Of a DNA stretch of 64,000 bases, positions 34,479-44,339 are shown piece after piece. Under the pieces are notes generated by a model. That model was not told the origin of the DNA and made no database searches. It was given only the letters and a program-made list of their open reading frames with translations. The stretch is from positions 1,204,501 through 1,268,500 of the forward strand of contig NZ_CP014545.1 in NCBI RefSeq assembly GCF_001586275.1. Direction: 5' to 3'. The stretch is from Sphingorhabdus sp. M41. GTDB taxonomy: Bacteria > Pseudomonadota > Alphaproteobacteria > Sphingomonadales > Sphingomonadaceae. Numbering within the stretch: the first letter of the stretch is position 1; each line of letters begins with the position of its first letter. A program made the translations under genes and the position numbers.

Positions 34479-37043
34479 CTAAGCCAGCGCAGCTTTCTCG
34501 CCAGGCACATTCTCATTTCTGGGCTGCGAGATGCCTTCAAGGCAATCGCGAATTTCGACAACCTGTTTTTCGATTTTTGTTAGATATTCAAAGCGGCGAT
34601 CGTTGAATTTTTGTTCCGTGATCACTTCGAGTGTCGCACATGTTTCAGCTAGGAAATTTGCACCGACATTTGCCGCCCCGCTCTTGAACGCATGGGCATG
34701 GAAGCGGAAATCTTCCACCGACCCATCGTCTACCGATTTCCGGAATGCAGTCAGAATCTCGCTGGTATCTTCAAGATAGGCATCGATGATGGACTGCACG
34801 AAAGCCTTATCTCCGATCGACAGAAGATAATCTAGCTGCGTGGGATCAACGGCGGGTGGTGCGGTCTTGCGAGTCCGGCTTTCAATATTGCTGACCACTC
34901 GCAAGGGATCGGAGGTGGCCGGGCTTTCCGCCGGACCAATTTTGCTGGCGGTCTGTGAAGTAATAACCTCTATCAATTCCCCTGCCTCAATGGGTTTTGT
35001 AATTCGCAAATCCATTCCGGCATCAAGGCATTTCTTTTCGGTTTCCTCGGTAGAATCAGCAGTCAGGCCAATGATTGGGACATGTGTCCGTGGACCTTCG
35101 ATCTGACGCCATAGCTTGCAGCATTCAACACCACCCATATTGGGCATGTTGACGTCCAGGAATACGATATCAAAGGTCGCCTGTTCGAGCTCTTCGAGCG
35201 CCTTTTCTCCGTCCTCAACCACGGTGACTTCATGTCCGGCATTGGACAAAATCGTTTCGAGCACCATCTGGTTGGTGCGATTGTCATCGGCGACCAGCAC
35301 CCGAACCGGTATGATTTCGGATGGCTGGTCATTGACATTCGATTCCGTTTGTTGCCGTGCGCCTGAACCGACGAAGGAACAGCCGATCTGCACTGCGCTA
35401 CGGATTGCGCTGAAATCTGAACCTGCCGGCAGCAGCGTTGCGAAAGCCGCCCGCAATTGAAGGTCCTTCAGATTTTTCTCTTTTCCCTCGGCAAACAAGA
35501 CCGGCGGAAGTTTGGCATTCCGGAAAGCAGACCATAGCGGAGATTGGTCATCATGATCGCTGGCGATAGCTTCATCGAGCAGAGCGATGTCGTAAAGTTC
35601 GAGATTACGCCGATCCAGAATTTTTTTGAGGTCATCAGTTCCATGATATTGGATATGGTCAATAGTAAGGCGTTGATTGTCATCGTTGCAGATGGTCGGC
35701 GGGTTGAGTTCTCGCGTCAGGGACAAAATCCTGACGCTATCCTCATCGGCACCCGTTTCTTCTGCATCCAAAACTTCTGCAGGGAATGACAAAGTGAATA
35801 TGCTGCCGGCGCCCAGCTCGCTATCGACTGATATATATCCACCCATCAGGCTTGCCTGCTTTTGGCATATCGCCAATCCCAGCCCGGTACCGCCAAACTC
35901 TCTGGCAACTGTGTCATCGGCTTGCTGGAAAACATTGAATATTTTCTTTTGTGACTCACTTGGAATTCCGGGCCCGGTGTCGGTTACCGAAATCCACATT
36001 TGGTCATGGTCGTCACCGGAGCCCGATCCGCATCTCAAAGTGATCGACCCGGCTTGGGTAAATTTCACGGCATTGCTGGTGAGGTTGATAAGAATATTCC
36101 GGACATAGTCGAGCTGTCCGGAAATCAAACGGTCACTGTTCGGTTCTGCCTGAAGGATGATCTTGAGATCTTTCTCGTCGGCAGCGATTTGCATGATGTC
36201 GCGGACCTCGGCCAAAATATCTACAAGAGAAAAAGGTTTTGGGTCAGGCAGTTCGTCGCGAGATTCCGATTGTGCAAAATTGAGCAGCTGATTGATCAAG
36301 TGCAGCAGATGACGGCCCGCAGATACGCTGGTTGCGACCATCTGATGCTGCTTCTCGGGCAGCTTCATATCAAGCAAATGGGTGCCGTAGCCAATGATGG
36401 CGTTCAACGGTGTCCGCAGTTCATGACTGATGCTGGCCAGAAACAGGCTCTTGGCCTTGTTTGCCGCTTCAGCCTCTTCTTTGGCTTGGGAGATTTTGGT
36501 TATCAGCGTTGAGCAATATGCTGGTATTACCAATAGACCGATCAGCAAGCCGATAGAAAGAGACGGGTTCTCGCGCCAGAAGTCTACATTATAGATAGCC
36601 CATCCGAATGCCATGACCGCCATCGCTGACGCAAAGAAAAGCCATAGCACTCCGAAGCGAAAACCATTTCCGAGAATGACCCAAAGAAACAACGGGTAAC
36701 CGGCCGCAACACTTTCGCCGCCGACCTGGAACAGAAAAGCTCCGACGCCAAAATCTGTGCAAAGGCCTATAAACCGCCTCAAATTGGACGGCCTGGGGTT
36801 GGCATGATAGGCGATGGCTATGGCGACGCTTAAAATGAAATAGATGCTGAAACCGGTGATCAATCCAGACGTGGCACCCAGCATCGCGCACACAGACCAC
36901 CCCAGGATCACCAATATGATCCGGTTCTTGATCATTTCATGCTCACGATCTCGCGCTTGACCGTCCATGCCTCCGTGCCGATGCCGATGCCGATGATGGT
37001 GGTGCACCTTATCAGGTGCGACTTTTGATGCTCTGGCTACCAA
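34479..37043 (-). CDS. rpfC: RpfC-type hybrid sensor histidine kinase
   Basis: An 854-aa DSF-sensor candidate. The N-terminal membrane domain has about five spans (43-180); its segment NLRRFIGLCTDFGV and LFLWVILGNGFRFG resembles the RpfC input domain. Then come HisKA (H207 in SISHELRTPLN), HATPase (NLTSNAVKF, DTGPGIP, GGTGLGLAI), a degenerate receiver-like stretch (about 430-560), a true receiver (LVADDNRTNQ, FLDVNMPNMGG) and an HPt domain (HAFKSGAANVGA). The start is TTG 37043, 5 bp after the stop of the upstream GGDEF/EAL gene. ATG 36968 and ATG 36935 are alternatives that would remove a His/Arg-rich stretch at residues 14-23. Confidence 0.87.
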   Translation of the reverse strand: MVARASKVAPDKVHHHHRHRHRHGGMDGQARDREHEMIKNRIILVILGWSVCAMLGATSGLITGFSIYFILSVAIAIAYHANPRPSNLRRFIGLCTDFGVGAFLFQVGGESVAAGYPLFLWVILGNGFRFGVLWLFFASAMAVMAFGWAIYNVDFWRENPSLSIGLLIGLLVIPAYCSTLITKISQAKEEAEAANKAKSLFLASISHELRTPLNAIIGYGTHLLDMKLPEKQHQMVATSVSAGRHLLHLINQLLNFAQSESRDELPDPKPFSLVDILAEVRDIMQIAADEKDLKIILQAEPNSDRLISGQLDYVRNILINLTSNAVKFTQAGSITLRCGSGSGDDHDQMWISVTDTGPGIPSESQKKIFNVFQQADDTVAREFGGTGLGLAICQKQASLMGGYISVDSELGAGSIFTLSFPAEVLDAEETGADEDSVRILSLTRELNPPTICNDDNQRLTIDHIQYHGTDDLKKILDRRNLELYDIALLDEAIASDHDDQSPLWSAFRNAKLPPVLFAEGKEKNLKDLQLRAAFATLLPAGSDFSAIRSAVQIGCSFVGSGARQQTESNVNDQPSEIIPVRVLVADDNRTNQMVLETILSNAGHEVTVVEDGEKALEELEQATFDIVFLDVNMPNMGGVECCKLWRQIEGPRTHVPIIGLTADSTEETEKKCLDAGMDLRITKPIEAGELIEVITSQTASKIGPAESPATSDPLRVVSNIESRTRKTAPPAVDPTQLDYLLSIGDKAFVQSIIDAYLEDTSEILTAFRKSVDDGSVEDFRFHAHAFKSGAANVGANFLAETCATLEVITEQKFNDRRFEYLTKIEKQVVEIRDCLEGISQPRNENVPGEKAALA

Positions 37044-37048
37044 TTTCT

Positions 37049-39208
37049 TCAGCCTTCGGCCGCGCGACTAGGCGGATCATCTTTCCGTCCGTCAAATAAT
37101 TTGTATAGATCCTCTGCCCGTTGCGGACGAGCGATCTTGAACCCCTGGATTTCGTCGCATCCTGATACACGCAGCAGATCCAGCTGTGCATCATTTTCAA
37201 CGCCTTCGGCGACCACACGCATGTCCAGCGCATGCGCCAGATGGGCAATGGTTCCGATGATCGCGCGGTCCGCTGCGCTATGTTCAATGCGCGAAATGAA
37301 GGTGCGATCAATTTTGAGGCAGTTTGCCGGCAAGTCTCTCAGATATTGCAGCGAAGAATAGCCAGTCCCGAAATCATCAATGGAAATGCCGACGCCGTGG
37401 CTGCGAATGCGCTGGAGCGTTGCTCTGACTTGTTCATTATTGTCGATCAGCAATTCTTCGGTGATCTCGATAGTGATTTTCGACGGTTCGATTCCATTGG
37501 CTTCGATATTTCTGAGCAGTTCATCGCAAAGATTTTGGCTTTGAAACTGTCTGGGCGAAACGTTGATGGCAACGCGTGGCAGATCAATGCCCCGGTCCGC
37601 GTAGGATTTTATTTCGCGGCATACTTCTCCAATGACCCAGTTGCCGAGAACGTCCATAAGCCCGCTTTCATCGGCTACCCTGATGAACTGGATCGGCAAC
37701 AAGCGTCCCCGGCGCGGATGATCCCATCTGATCAGGGCTTCCAAGCCGACATATTCGAGAGTTTTGGCGTCTACAATGGGCTGATATTCGAGAGCAAATT
37801 GGTTTTCGTTGAATGCGTCACGCAATTCATTTTCCAGCGCTGCATCGGCTTGGGCGATCTCGTTCATGTCTTCCGAGAAAAACCGATAACAATTTCGACC
37901 ATTGGCCTTTGCATCATACATGGCAAGATCTGCCATGCGCAGAACTTCCTCATATTCATCACCGTCGCTGGGGATCAAGCTAACACCGATAGATGCACTG
38001 ATTACCTGACCGACGCCGCTGATTGCATAGGGTTCACTGATCGCTTTCAGGATCTTGGAACAGCGCGAATTGATGGAATCTATATTTTCGAATTTGCTCA
38101 GAATGACCGCAAATTCGTCGCCGCCGATGCGCGCAGCGAAATCCTCTGGCGCGATGACCTTGGAAATACGTTCTGCAACTTCGCGCAAAAGCGCGTCACC
38201 ACTATGATGGCCGCGGGTATCATTGATGATTTTGAAGCGATCGAGGTCAAGCAGCAAAAGCGCAGCTTCGCTGTTCGTTTTCTTGCAATTTGCAATGGTT
38301 GATTTGACATTCTCGGCAAGCAGCACACGGTTGGGAAGTCCCGTCAGCATGTCATGCAGTGCCAGATGTGTTCTATGTTCTTCGGCAAATTTCCGGGCAG
38401 TGATATCGACCGCGGTTGTCAGGACGCCAATTGTCTCACCTTTATGATTGAGCAGTGGCGATTTGTTGCAGTGAAAAATCAGATCGACACCGTCGCTGGT
38501 GATTTTCTCTTCATAATGGGGAATGGCAAGGCTGGATTTCAGAACGAGAGCATCCCGTCGGCGGGTATTGGCCGCGAGAGTCGGCTCGAAATTATTGGCA
38601 AAATCGGTGCCCACCATTTCATCCGGATCTTTGTCGAACAGGGCGGATTGATAAGCGTTCGTAAACAGGCATTTACCTGACCGATCGGTGGCATTGATCA
38701 TGATCGGAATTGTGTCGATTATTTGCTCAAGCATGCTTTTGCCGGAAGAGCCCTCGCTCGAGGCTGTTTCACTAAACGCTGCGTGCTTGCGCCCAATCTC
38801 CGAAGCACGCCTGCGCAGGGTGACGCTTTTCTTGCTTTTGGTAAGCAGCGACAATGCACGACTGCAGAATTCGACATGCGAAACCGGGCTTTGCAGGAAA
38901 TCGGTAGCGCCCGCATCAAGTGCGGCAAGCCGACACTCGCGGTCTTGATGCGCCGTAATGACAATAGCAGGAATCTCGTTGGCGCCGGGCATCATCCTGA
39001 CTTTTCGGATGAATTCCGCGCCATTCATCTGCGGCATGCGATAGTCGACAACCATCAAGTCCGCCTTGTTGTCACGCAGCCAATCCAACGCCTCGACGGG
39101 ATCAGCATATGTGACTGCGGAATATTTTTCACCCATCAACGTCACAAACTGGGCATAAATCCTCAGATTGGTTGGTCGATCATCGACAATTAATACGCGC
39201 GTGCTCAT
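37049..39208 (-). CDS. REC-PAS-GGDEF-EAL c-di-GMP response regulator
   Basis: A 719-aa protein. The receiver domain (1-125) has VLIVDDRPTN and the phospho-acceptor in MVVDYRMPQMNG. A PAS domain (about 160-280) has IMINATDRSGKCLFTN and VDITARKFAEE. The GGDEF domain has ARIGGDEFAVI with an intact active site but no obvious RxxD inhibitory site. The EAL domain (about 460-705) has LEALIRW, INVSPRQF, EITEELLI and DDFGTGYSS, consistent with an active phosphodiesterase. It sits where Xanthomonas has RpfG (REC-HD-GYP). Phosphorelay from the RpfC-type kinase to this protein would link DSF to c-di-GMP (inference). Confidence 0.9.
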   Translation of the reverse strand: MSTRVLIVDDRPTNLRIYAQFVTLMGEKYSAVTYADPVEALDWLRDNKADLMVVDYRMPQMNGAEFIRKVRMMPGANEIPAIVITAHQDRECRLAALDAGATDFLQSPVSHVEFCSRALSLLTKSKKSVTLRRRASEIGRKHAAFSETASSEGSSGKSMLEQIIDTIPIMINATDRSGKCLFTNAYQSALFDKDPDEMVGTDFANNFEPTLAANTRRRDALVLKSSLAIPHYEEKITSDGVDLIFHCNKSPLLNHKGETIGVLTTAVDITARKFAEEHRTHLALHDMLTGLPNRVLLAENVKSTIANCKKTNSEAALLLLDLDRFKIINDTRGHHSGDALLREVAERISKVIAPEDFAARIGGDEFAVILSKFENIDSINSRCSKILKAISEPYAISGVGQVISASIGVSLIPSDGDEYEEVLRMADLAMYDAKANGRNCYRFFSEDMNEIAQADAALENELRDAFNENQFALEYQPIVDAKTLEYVGLEALIRWDHPRRGRLLPIQFIRVADESGLMDVLGNWVIGEVCREIKSYADRGIDLPRVAINVSPRQFQSQNLCDELLRNIEANGIEPSKITIEITEELLIDNNEQVRATLQRIRSHGVGISIDDFGTGYSSLQYLRDLPANCLKIDRTFISRIEHSAADRAIIGTIAHLAHALDMRVVAEGVENDAQLDLLRVSGCDEIQGFKIARPQRAEDLYKLFDGRKDDPPSRAAEG

Positions 39209-39507
39209 GATTGGATGAATTACAGGCCTATGTTCAATATAAGGTTAACGCCCCTTTACGGGCAATTTTCCCGGTTTTTCGCTAGATTGACAGTTTTGTC
39301 GCTGGGCCGGGGTTTGGTTTTGGCGGTCCACAGGGAATTTTTTCCACCCGTAGCAGCCAATTTTTCGCTGATTGATCTTGCCGACATTATGGTCATCGCG
39401 GAGAGTTAACAAAGTCAGCGCCTATATTGCCGCAGCGTAAAAAAACAGAGAACATTTTACCGCCGCATTCCCTCTGCGGAATACCGCAATCATGTTCGAA
39501 AAGTCAG
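39209..39507. other. 299-bp intergenic region before tRNA-Pro
   Basis: Contains a probable promoter for the kinase/GGDEF-EAL operon close to its left end. No gene is evident in the rest; a plus-strand open frame of 64 codons (39215-39409) has no support. Confidence 0.5.
39236..39265 (-). promoter_or_regulatory. Putative promoter of the GGDEF-EAL/RpfC operon
   Basis: On the minus strand: TTGCCC (39265-39260), 18-bp spacer, TATATT (39241-39236), about 28 bp from the start codon. The -10 matches 5 of 6 bases and the -35 matches 4 of 6. Confidence 0.4.
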
Positions 39508-39584
39508 TGGTCGGGAAGAGAGGATTCGAACCTCCGGCCCCTGCGTCCCGAACGCAGTACTCTACCTGACTGAGCTACTTCCCG
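39508..39584 (-). tRNA. tRNA-Pro (anticodon CGG)
   Basis: On the minus strand the acceptor arms CGGGAAG and CTTCCCG pair fully, with discriminator A and encoded CCA. C1-G72 and A73 are typical of tRNA-Pro. The anticodon stem/loop CTGCG-TTCGGGA-CGCAG gives anticodon CGG. The T arm GGTTCGAATCC is normal. The length is 77 nt with CCA. Confidence 0.97.
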
Positions 39585-39786
39585 ATCCGTTTGCATTGCT
39601 ACGCGCCATGTGCCGTGTGGACATTTTATATGCCGGATGAAATTGTGGTTCAAGGCACCGGTTGCGAGCTATGCCGGGAAAGCTTGTACAAAACTGACAT
39701 AAATGTGGAACGAATTGAAACAGGCCGGTTGAGCATATCTGTTGAGAGGTCTAGCATTGCCAAGGTTTGATTTGGAGAGTGATCGC

Positions 39787-40719
39787 TTGATTCCCGGACA
39801 GCATTATGAGCAGCAATATCTTGACCTGATGCGGCAAATCTGGACGCAAGGTGACGAGCGTGTCGATCGCACCGGGGTGGGAACGCGTGCCGTTTTTGGT
39901 GTGACGATGCGCTTTGATCTCGCCGATGATGCCATCCCGCTGCTTACAACCAAGCGTGTGTTCTGGAAAACAGCGGCACGGGAAATGCTGTGGTTTCTTA
40001 CCGGCGACACCAATATTCGCGAGCTGGTAAAGCAAAAAGTGCATATCTGGACCGACTGGCCGCTCGACAAATATCGCAAGGAAACCGGCGATGAGATTGG
40101 CCGGGACGCATTTGAGCAGCGGATTATAGAGGATGATGCGTTTGCGATGCGATGGGGTGACCTAGGTCCGGTTTACGGCAAGCAATGGGTTGACTGGCCG
40201 CGTTACACACCCGCAGGTGAGGGGCTGTATCGCCGCGAGGAAAAGGGCATTAACCAGATTGAATTATTGATAGACGGGATCAGGAATAATCCGGGTTCGC
40301 GGCGCCATATCTTTACCGGCTGGAATGTTGCCGAGCTGGATCAGATGGCTTTGCCTCCTTGCCACAAGACCTATCAATTTTATGTTTCCAACGGAAAATT
40401 GTCGGGGTTGCTCTATCAACGCAGCTGTGATCTTGGGCTCGGCTTTGCGTTTAACGTTTTCTCAGCCGCGCTGCTGATCCGGATGATCGCACAGCAATGT
40501 AATCTTGAACCCGGTGAACTGGTTTGGAATGGCGGCGACGTGCACCTTTACCTCAATCATGCCAATCTGGTGGAAGAACAATTGTCGCGCCAGCCAAATG
40601 GCGCACCAACGTTCAAAATATTGCGTCGGCCAGACTCGATTTTTGACTATCGGATAACCGACTTTGAGGTGGAAGATTATTCCCCCCAATCTCATATTTC
40701 TGCACCAGTCGCCGTTTAG
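39787..40719 (+). CDS. thyA: Thymidylate synthase
   Basis: Converts dUMP to dTMP with methylene-tetrahydrofolate. Signatures: RTGVGTRAVFG, LLTTKRVFWKT, the catalytic Cys in MALPPCHKTYQFYV, the QRSCDLGLGFAFNV block, GGDVHLYLNHANL, and the family-typical C terminus SAPVAV. About 50 extra residues (WPLDKYRKETGDEIGRDAFE region) are of the long ThyA subtype. There is no ATG at the N terminus: TTG 39787 has GGAGAG 7 bp upstream (39774-39779). TTG 39757 with GAGAGG is the alternative. Confidence 0.95.
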   Translation: MIPGQHYEQQYLDLMRQIWTQGDERVDRTGVGTRAVFGVTMRFDLADDAIPLLTTKRVFWKTAAREMLWFLTGDTNIRELVKQKVHIWTDWPLDKYRKETGDEIGRDAFEQRIIEDDAFAMRWGDLGPVYGKQWVDWPRYTPAGEGLYRREEKGINQIELLIDGIRNNPGSRRHIFTGWNVAELDQMALPPCHKTYQFYVSNGKLSGLLYQRSCDLGLGFAFNVFSAALLIRMIAQQCNLEPGELVWNGGDVHLYLNHANLVEEQLSRQPNGAPTFKILRRPDSIFDYRITDFEVEDYSPQSHISAPVAV

Positions 40720-40917
40720 GCGGAAATCCGAAAATGCTGTAATATTGCAAGCTCCCATTGGAGCAGAAGGGTGCCCAAAATTTATTTCGGGGCGAGAATG
40801 TGCATTTCTGGTAAAATATGATACTAATATGTTTCAACTGAGTCGCGTGTTTTGTTCAACTAGTAGTTAAGCAGTATTTAAGGAGTATTCCAACCAACTC
40901 TGAGGGGAGAGCATAGA

Positions 40918-43900
40918 ATGTCATTTCGTTCCATCAATCGTTCGCTATTAGTCACGGTGTCTTCAATAACCTGTATCACGGGATTGTCGACAGCGGCTCA
41001 CGCCCAGACCGGGCCTACTATGGTAGAAGATGCGCCTCATATAGTTATTCGTGACGATCTGACTTTGAACGACCCACCCCCTGTTGGAATTCTTGACAAT
41101 ATCGTTGATGTCACCGGCGTCGGGCAAATGACCGTGCGGCCTGATCAGAATACTACTTCTCTAGGGCTTTGCACCGGGACTTTAATCAACCCACGCACCG
41201 TGATATTTGCAGCTCATTGCGTGAATGACCAAGCTGCCAACACTTACGGTTTTGCGACGGGAGGCACGGCCATTGCCTTCGGGTTTAGTGCAAATAATCT
41301 TCCGGCTGTTCGCCGCTGGGTTGGGCTGGACGGTGGCATTGCAAACCAGACCGACGTAGATTTCAATATCTATAATGTAGAGCAAGTCTGGTACGACCAA
41401 CGCTCGCTTCCCACCGGTTTCCTCGAAGCTGATGTTGCGCTGGCAACGCTCGATACGCACGCTGGCGGAGTTCCGACCTGGACTATGTTGTTCTCGCCGT
41501 TAACAGCTGAGACACATGGTATCATAAACGGTTACGGAGCACGGGGGCTGGGACCTGATGGTTCCAACCTTGGCATTGATTTCCGGCGCCGCATCGCAGA
41601 GAATATGATTTCGTCCGCTAGCTCGCTGAATGACAGAAATAATTTCCTCTTCGGCCCGGATGATTATGGCTTGCCGCAAACCCTGTACAATACGGATTTT
41701 GACAGTCCGGCTGGTCAGGATGCCTTCGATTCCAACAATGGCGCATTTGATTTTGACCTGTATGATGGTGCTGCATTACCGCGGGAAGGAACGACAGCAG
41801 GGGGCGATTCCGGTAGCGCACTAGTCGCGGATGAACTTTTCGATACACCGGTTATTACGGCTGTATTGTCCGGTGGCTCGCGCTTTTTCGGGAATGATCC
41901 GTCCGACCCGCTGACATTCCAGCCCTTTTCTTCCTATGGAACACAAAGCTTCTATCAGCCGCTTTATCTTTTCTGGGACGAGATTGTGGCGAATAACAGC
42001 TATGTCTATGCATCCAGCCGTCGAGGAACGCGTGATTGGATGAACCCGCGCCATTGGGTGCAGGATATGGACCCGAATTACGGCATCAGTGTCGACGGCG
42101 AACTCGTCAACGCGCTCCCGGGGTTCGAGGCACCGGGCGTTTCCGGTGATACGCCAAAATTCGGCAATATCTGTTTCCTGGATGATTGTGCCGATTTGTC
42201 GACGCTGAGCGTTGCCCTTGAGGAAGGGGCTCCCAATAGTGTCTTTATCGAAGGCGGCCCTGGAAGCCGGAACTTCGTCCCGAATAATATCGTGGCTGAT
42301 CCATCAGCTGATATTCGAGCGCGCTATTTTGAAGTTACGCTGGCAGCGCACGGCACCACCAAATTGCGCGATGACGTGACCATTGATCGACTTAATCTTC
42401 AGGGCGCAGCGCGGCTTGATATCCGCGGGGACGGAAATCTCAAGGTCTGGGGTGATTATACCCAAACTGGCGGGTGGCTTGACCTGAGCGGCACTCTGAC
42501 AACCGGTGAAGCGTTGCTTGGTAAAGGACTTTTGACCGGCAGTGGCTTCTTCGATCCGACTTATCTGACGTCGGTCAACGGTTCCATAGCGCCCGGTGAT
42601 CAGTTCGGGGATACCGGAACGTTAACGATCGCTGGTGATGTCATCCTGGCGTCCGGTACATTGTCACTGTTCGACGTTAACCGCTACGGGAATGACAAGT
42701 TGGCGGTTGTTGGCGACGCTGACAATCTCGGTATCATTTCCTTGGGCGGTACCGCTGCCGTCATCAATGCATTTGGCCGTCGCAGTGCTCGCTATGGCCA
42801 GACGTTTCAGATTATCACAGCCGAAGGTGGCGTCGAAAATACCTTTGATGATGTGGTGGGAAGGATCGGTGTTCTCTATCCCGAACTGACCTATGGAGCG
42901 AATGATGTTACTGCGCGGATGCGGGCTATCCGTTTCTCCGATTTCTTTGGGAGTCACGGTATCCGCAACCCATTTTCACGGGCCTTCGGTCATGCACTGG
43001 ATAACCACCGCGGTCGCTCCTATACTGATCTCGCCAATGTCTATGGTGTGATCGATGTTATGGAAGCGGGTGAACTGAACGCAACCTTCCAAAGCCTGTC
43101 TGCATCGCGAGCTGGCCGGACAACGACCTTGGATGAAAAGCAAGGTTCCGCAATGCGGACATTGGTTTCCGATCGCTTGTCACTGCTCGGTACGGGTTAT
43201 GGGGTTGCTGGCAAAATCCAGATCATAGGAGCACCGGAGGTTCTAGACGACCGTCGGCAGATCACCGGAAGCATGGCCTCTCAGACCAGCTTTGCCAAAA
43301 ACTATCAGTCTTCCAACTGGAATGCTGTGACGTTGCCGGAAAATATGAGCGGGTTTATGTCTGCCGGATATGACCGGTCATCCTTGGCATTTTCGGATAA
43401 TAATATCGGGACAGAGCAGGCAAGCTGGCATATCGCCATGGGCTTGGAATTTGGTCTAGACGACCGCACCACGTTCGGTACGGCTTTTGGATATGCAAAT
43501 GGCGTGCAGGAGCTTGGCGGCAGTGTCGCCAATGTCGAAACAAATCAAGCCTCTGTCTACGGCAATTATCGGCTTGGTGGAAACTTCTACATCGGCGGGC
43601 AGGCTTCCATGGCTTATTCGCAGATCGACTCCAATAGCCGGGTGACGGCTGGACTGTCAGCCAGCAACCTGAACATCAATTCTCTGGCTTTTGCGAGTGA
43701 AATTGAAGCTGGCTACAATATCAATGTCGATGGCTTGATGCTGACGCCGCGTGCCAGCATTGGTTATTCCTCCTACACTGTCGACGGTTTCCGCGACAGT
43801 GCCGGAAGTCTGGCGCTGGCCGTGGATGATATCAGCCGCTCTGGTTTGGAAGCAAAAGTCGGAATGAAAATTTCGGGTAGCACCAAATTGAGCTACGCAT

Positions 43901-44169
43901 CGGGATGGTCATTCCAGCCAACCATGAAGCTGGATTACGTGAACCGGATCTCCGGAAATGACACGAACTTCCGTGTTCGCTTCCTCGATGCCGAAAATGT
44001 TTCGCTTCTTCTGCCCATTGGATTGCAGGACGCTTCCTATGGAGAGATGAAAGGCGGATTCAGCTTTACCAACGGCGCTCTAAGCTTTGGCGCCGCTGTG
44101 GAAAGCCGGTTGGGTCAGCAAATCTATCGTGATGATCGTGCGATGATGAACATGTCTCTGCGTTTTTAA
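40918..44169 (+). CDS. Autotransporter with trypsin-like serine protease passenger
   Basis: A 1083-aa protein with a signal peptide ending near AHAQ (residue 30). The passenger starts with an S1/trypsin-like domain carrying a full triad: H100 (FAAHCV), D172 (EADVALATLD) and S298 (GGDSGSAL). A beta-helix-like, PEP/GxG-poor region follows (about 400-700), with the autotransporter-type segment GSGFFDPTYLTSVNGSIAPGD-like spacing. The C-terminal autotransporter barrel (about 800-1083) ends MMNMSLRF, with a terminal aromatic. SD GAGGGGAGAG lies upstream of the ATG. It is monocistronic with its own terminator. Probably a surface-exposed or self-released protease. Confidence 0.88.
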   Translation: MSFRSINRSLLVTVSSITCITGLSTAAHAQTGPTMVEDAPHIVIRDDLTLNDPPPVGILDNIVDVTGVGQMTVRPDQNTTSLGLCTGTLINPRTVIFAAHCVNDQAANTYGFATGGTAIAFGFSANNLPAVRRWVGLDGGIANQTDVDFNIYNVEQVWYDQRSLPTGFLEADVALATLDTHAGGVPTWTMLFSPLTAETHGIINGYGARGLGPDGSNLGIDFRRRIAENMISSASSLNDRNNFLFGPDDYGLPQTLYNTDFDSPAGQDAFDSNNGAFDFDLYDGAALPREGTTAGGDSGSALVADELFDTPVITAVLSGGSRFFGNDPSDPLTFQPFSSYGTQSFYQPLYLFWDEIVANNSYVYASSRRGTRDWMNPRHWVQDMDPNYGISVDGELVNALPGFEAPGVSGDTPKFGNICFLDDCADLSTLSVALEEGAPNSVFIEGGPGSRNFVPNNIVADPSADIRARYFEVTLAAHGTTKLRDDVTIDRLNLQGAARLDIRGDGNLKVWGDYTQTGGWLDLSGTLTTGEALLGKGLLTGSGFFDPTYLTSVNGSIAPGDQFGDTGTLTIAGDVILASGTLSLFDVNRYGNDKLAVVGDADNLGIISLGGTAAVINAFGRRSARYGQTFQIITAEGGVENTFDDVVGRIGVLYPELTYGANDVTARMRAIRFSDFFGSHGIRNPFSRAFGHALDNHRGRSYTDLANVYGVIDVMEAGELNATFQSLSASRAGRTTTLDEKQGSAMRTLVSDRLSLLGTGYGVAGKIQIIGAPEVLDDRRQITGSMASQTSFAKNYQSSNWNAVTLPENMSGFMSAGYDRSSLAFSDNNIGTEQASWHIAMGLEFGLDDRTTFGTAFGYANGVQELGGSVANVETNQASVYGNYRLGGNFYIGGQASMAYSQIDSNSRVTAGLSASNLNINSLAFASEIEAGYNINVDGLMLTPRASIGYSSYTVDGFRDSAGSLALAVDDISRSGLEAKVGMKISGSTKLSYASGWSFQPTMKLDYVNRISGNDTNFRVRFLDAENVSLLLPIGLQDASYGEMKGGFSFTNGALSFGAAVESRLGQQIYRDDRAMMNMSLRF

Positions 44170-44195
44170 AAACTGACATTTCGTACAATGATTAG

Positions 44196-44228
44196 AAGGG
44201 GGGGGCATTTGATTGCTCCCCCTTTTTT
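44196..44228 (+). terminator. Intrinsic terminator
   Basis: AAGGGGG and CCCCCTT form a G/C-rich stem followed by a run of T, 27 bp after the autotransporter stop. Confidence 0.9.
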
Positions 44229-44252
44229 ATGTAGAACCATAGGGCAGAAATG

Positions 44253-44281
44253 TTGACCTTTATGCGAAGATGAAATAATAT
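44253..44281 (+). promoter_or_regulatory. Putative promoter of the branched-chain 2-oxoacid dehydrogenase operon
   Basis: TTGACC (44253-44258), 17-bp spacer, TAATAT (44276-44281), 58 bp before the E1alpha start. The -35 matches 5 of 6 consensus bases. Confidence 0.55.
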
Positions 44282-44339
44282 AACAACCAGTTGAAATAAA
44301 TATTGCGCTGCAGCGAAGCGGAGAAAGTGGAGATTCAGG

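Noticed and set aside
37049-39208. Reading this protein as RpfG
   Set aside because: It has GGDEF and EAL domains with clear motifs and no HD-GYP motif.
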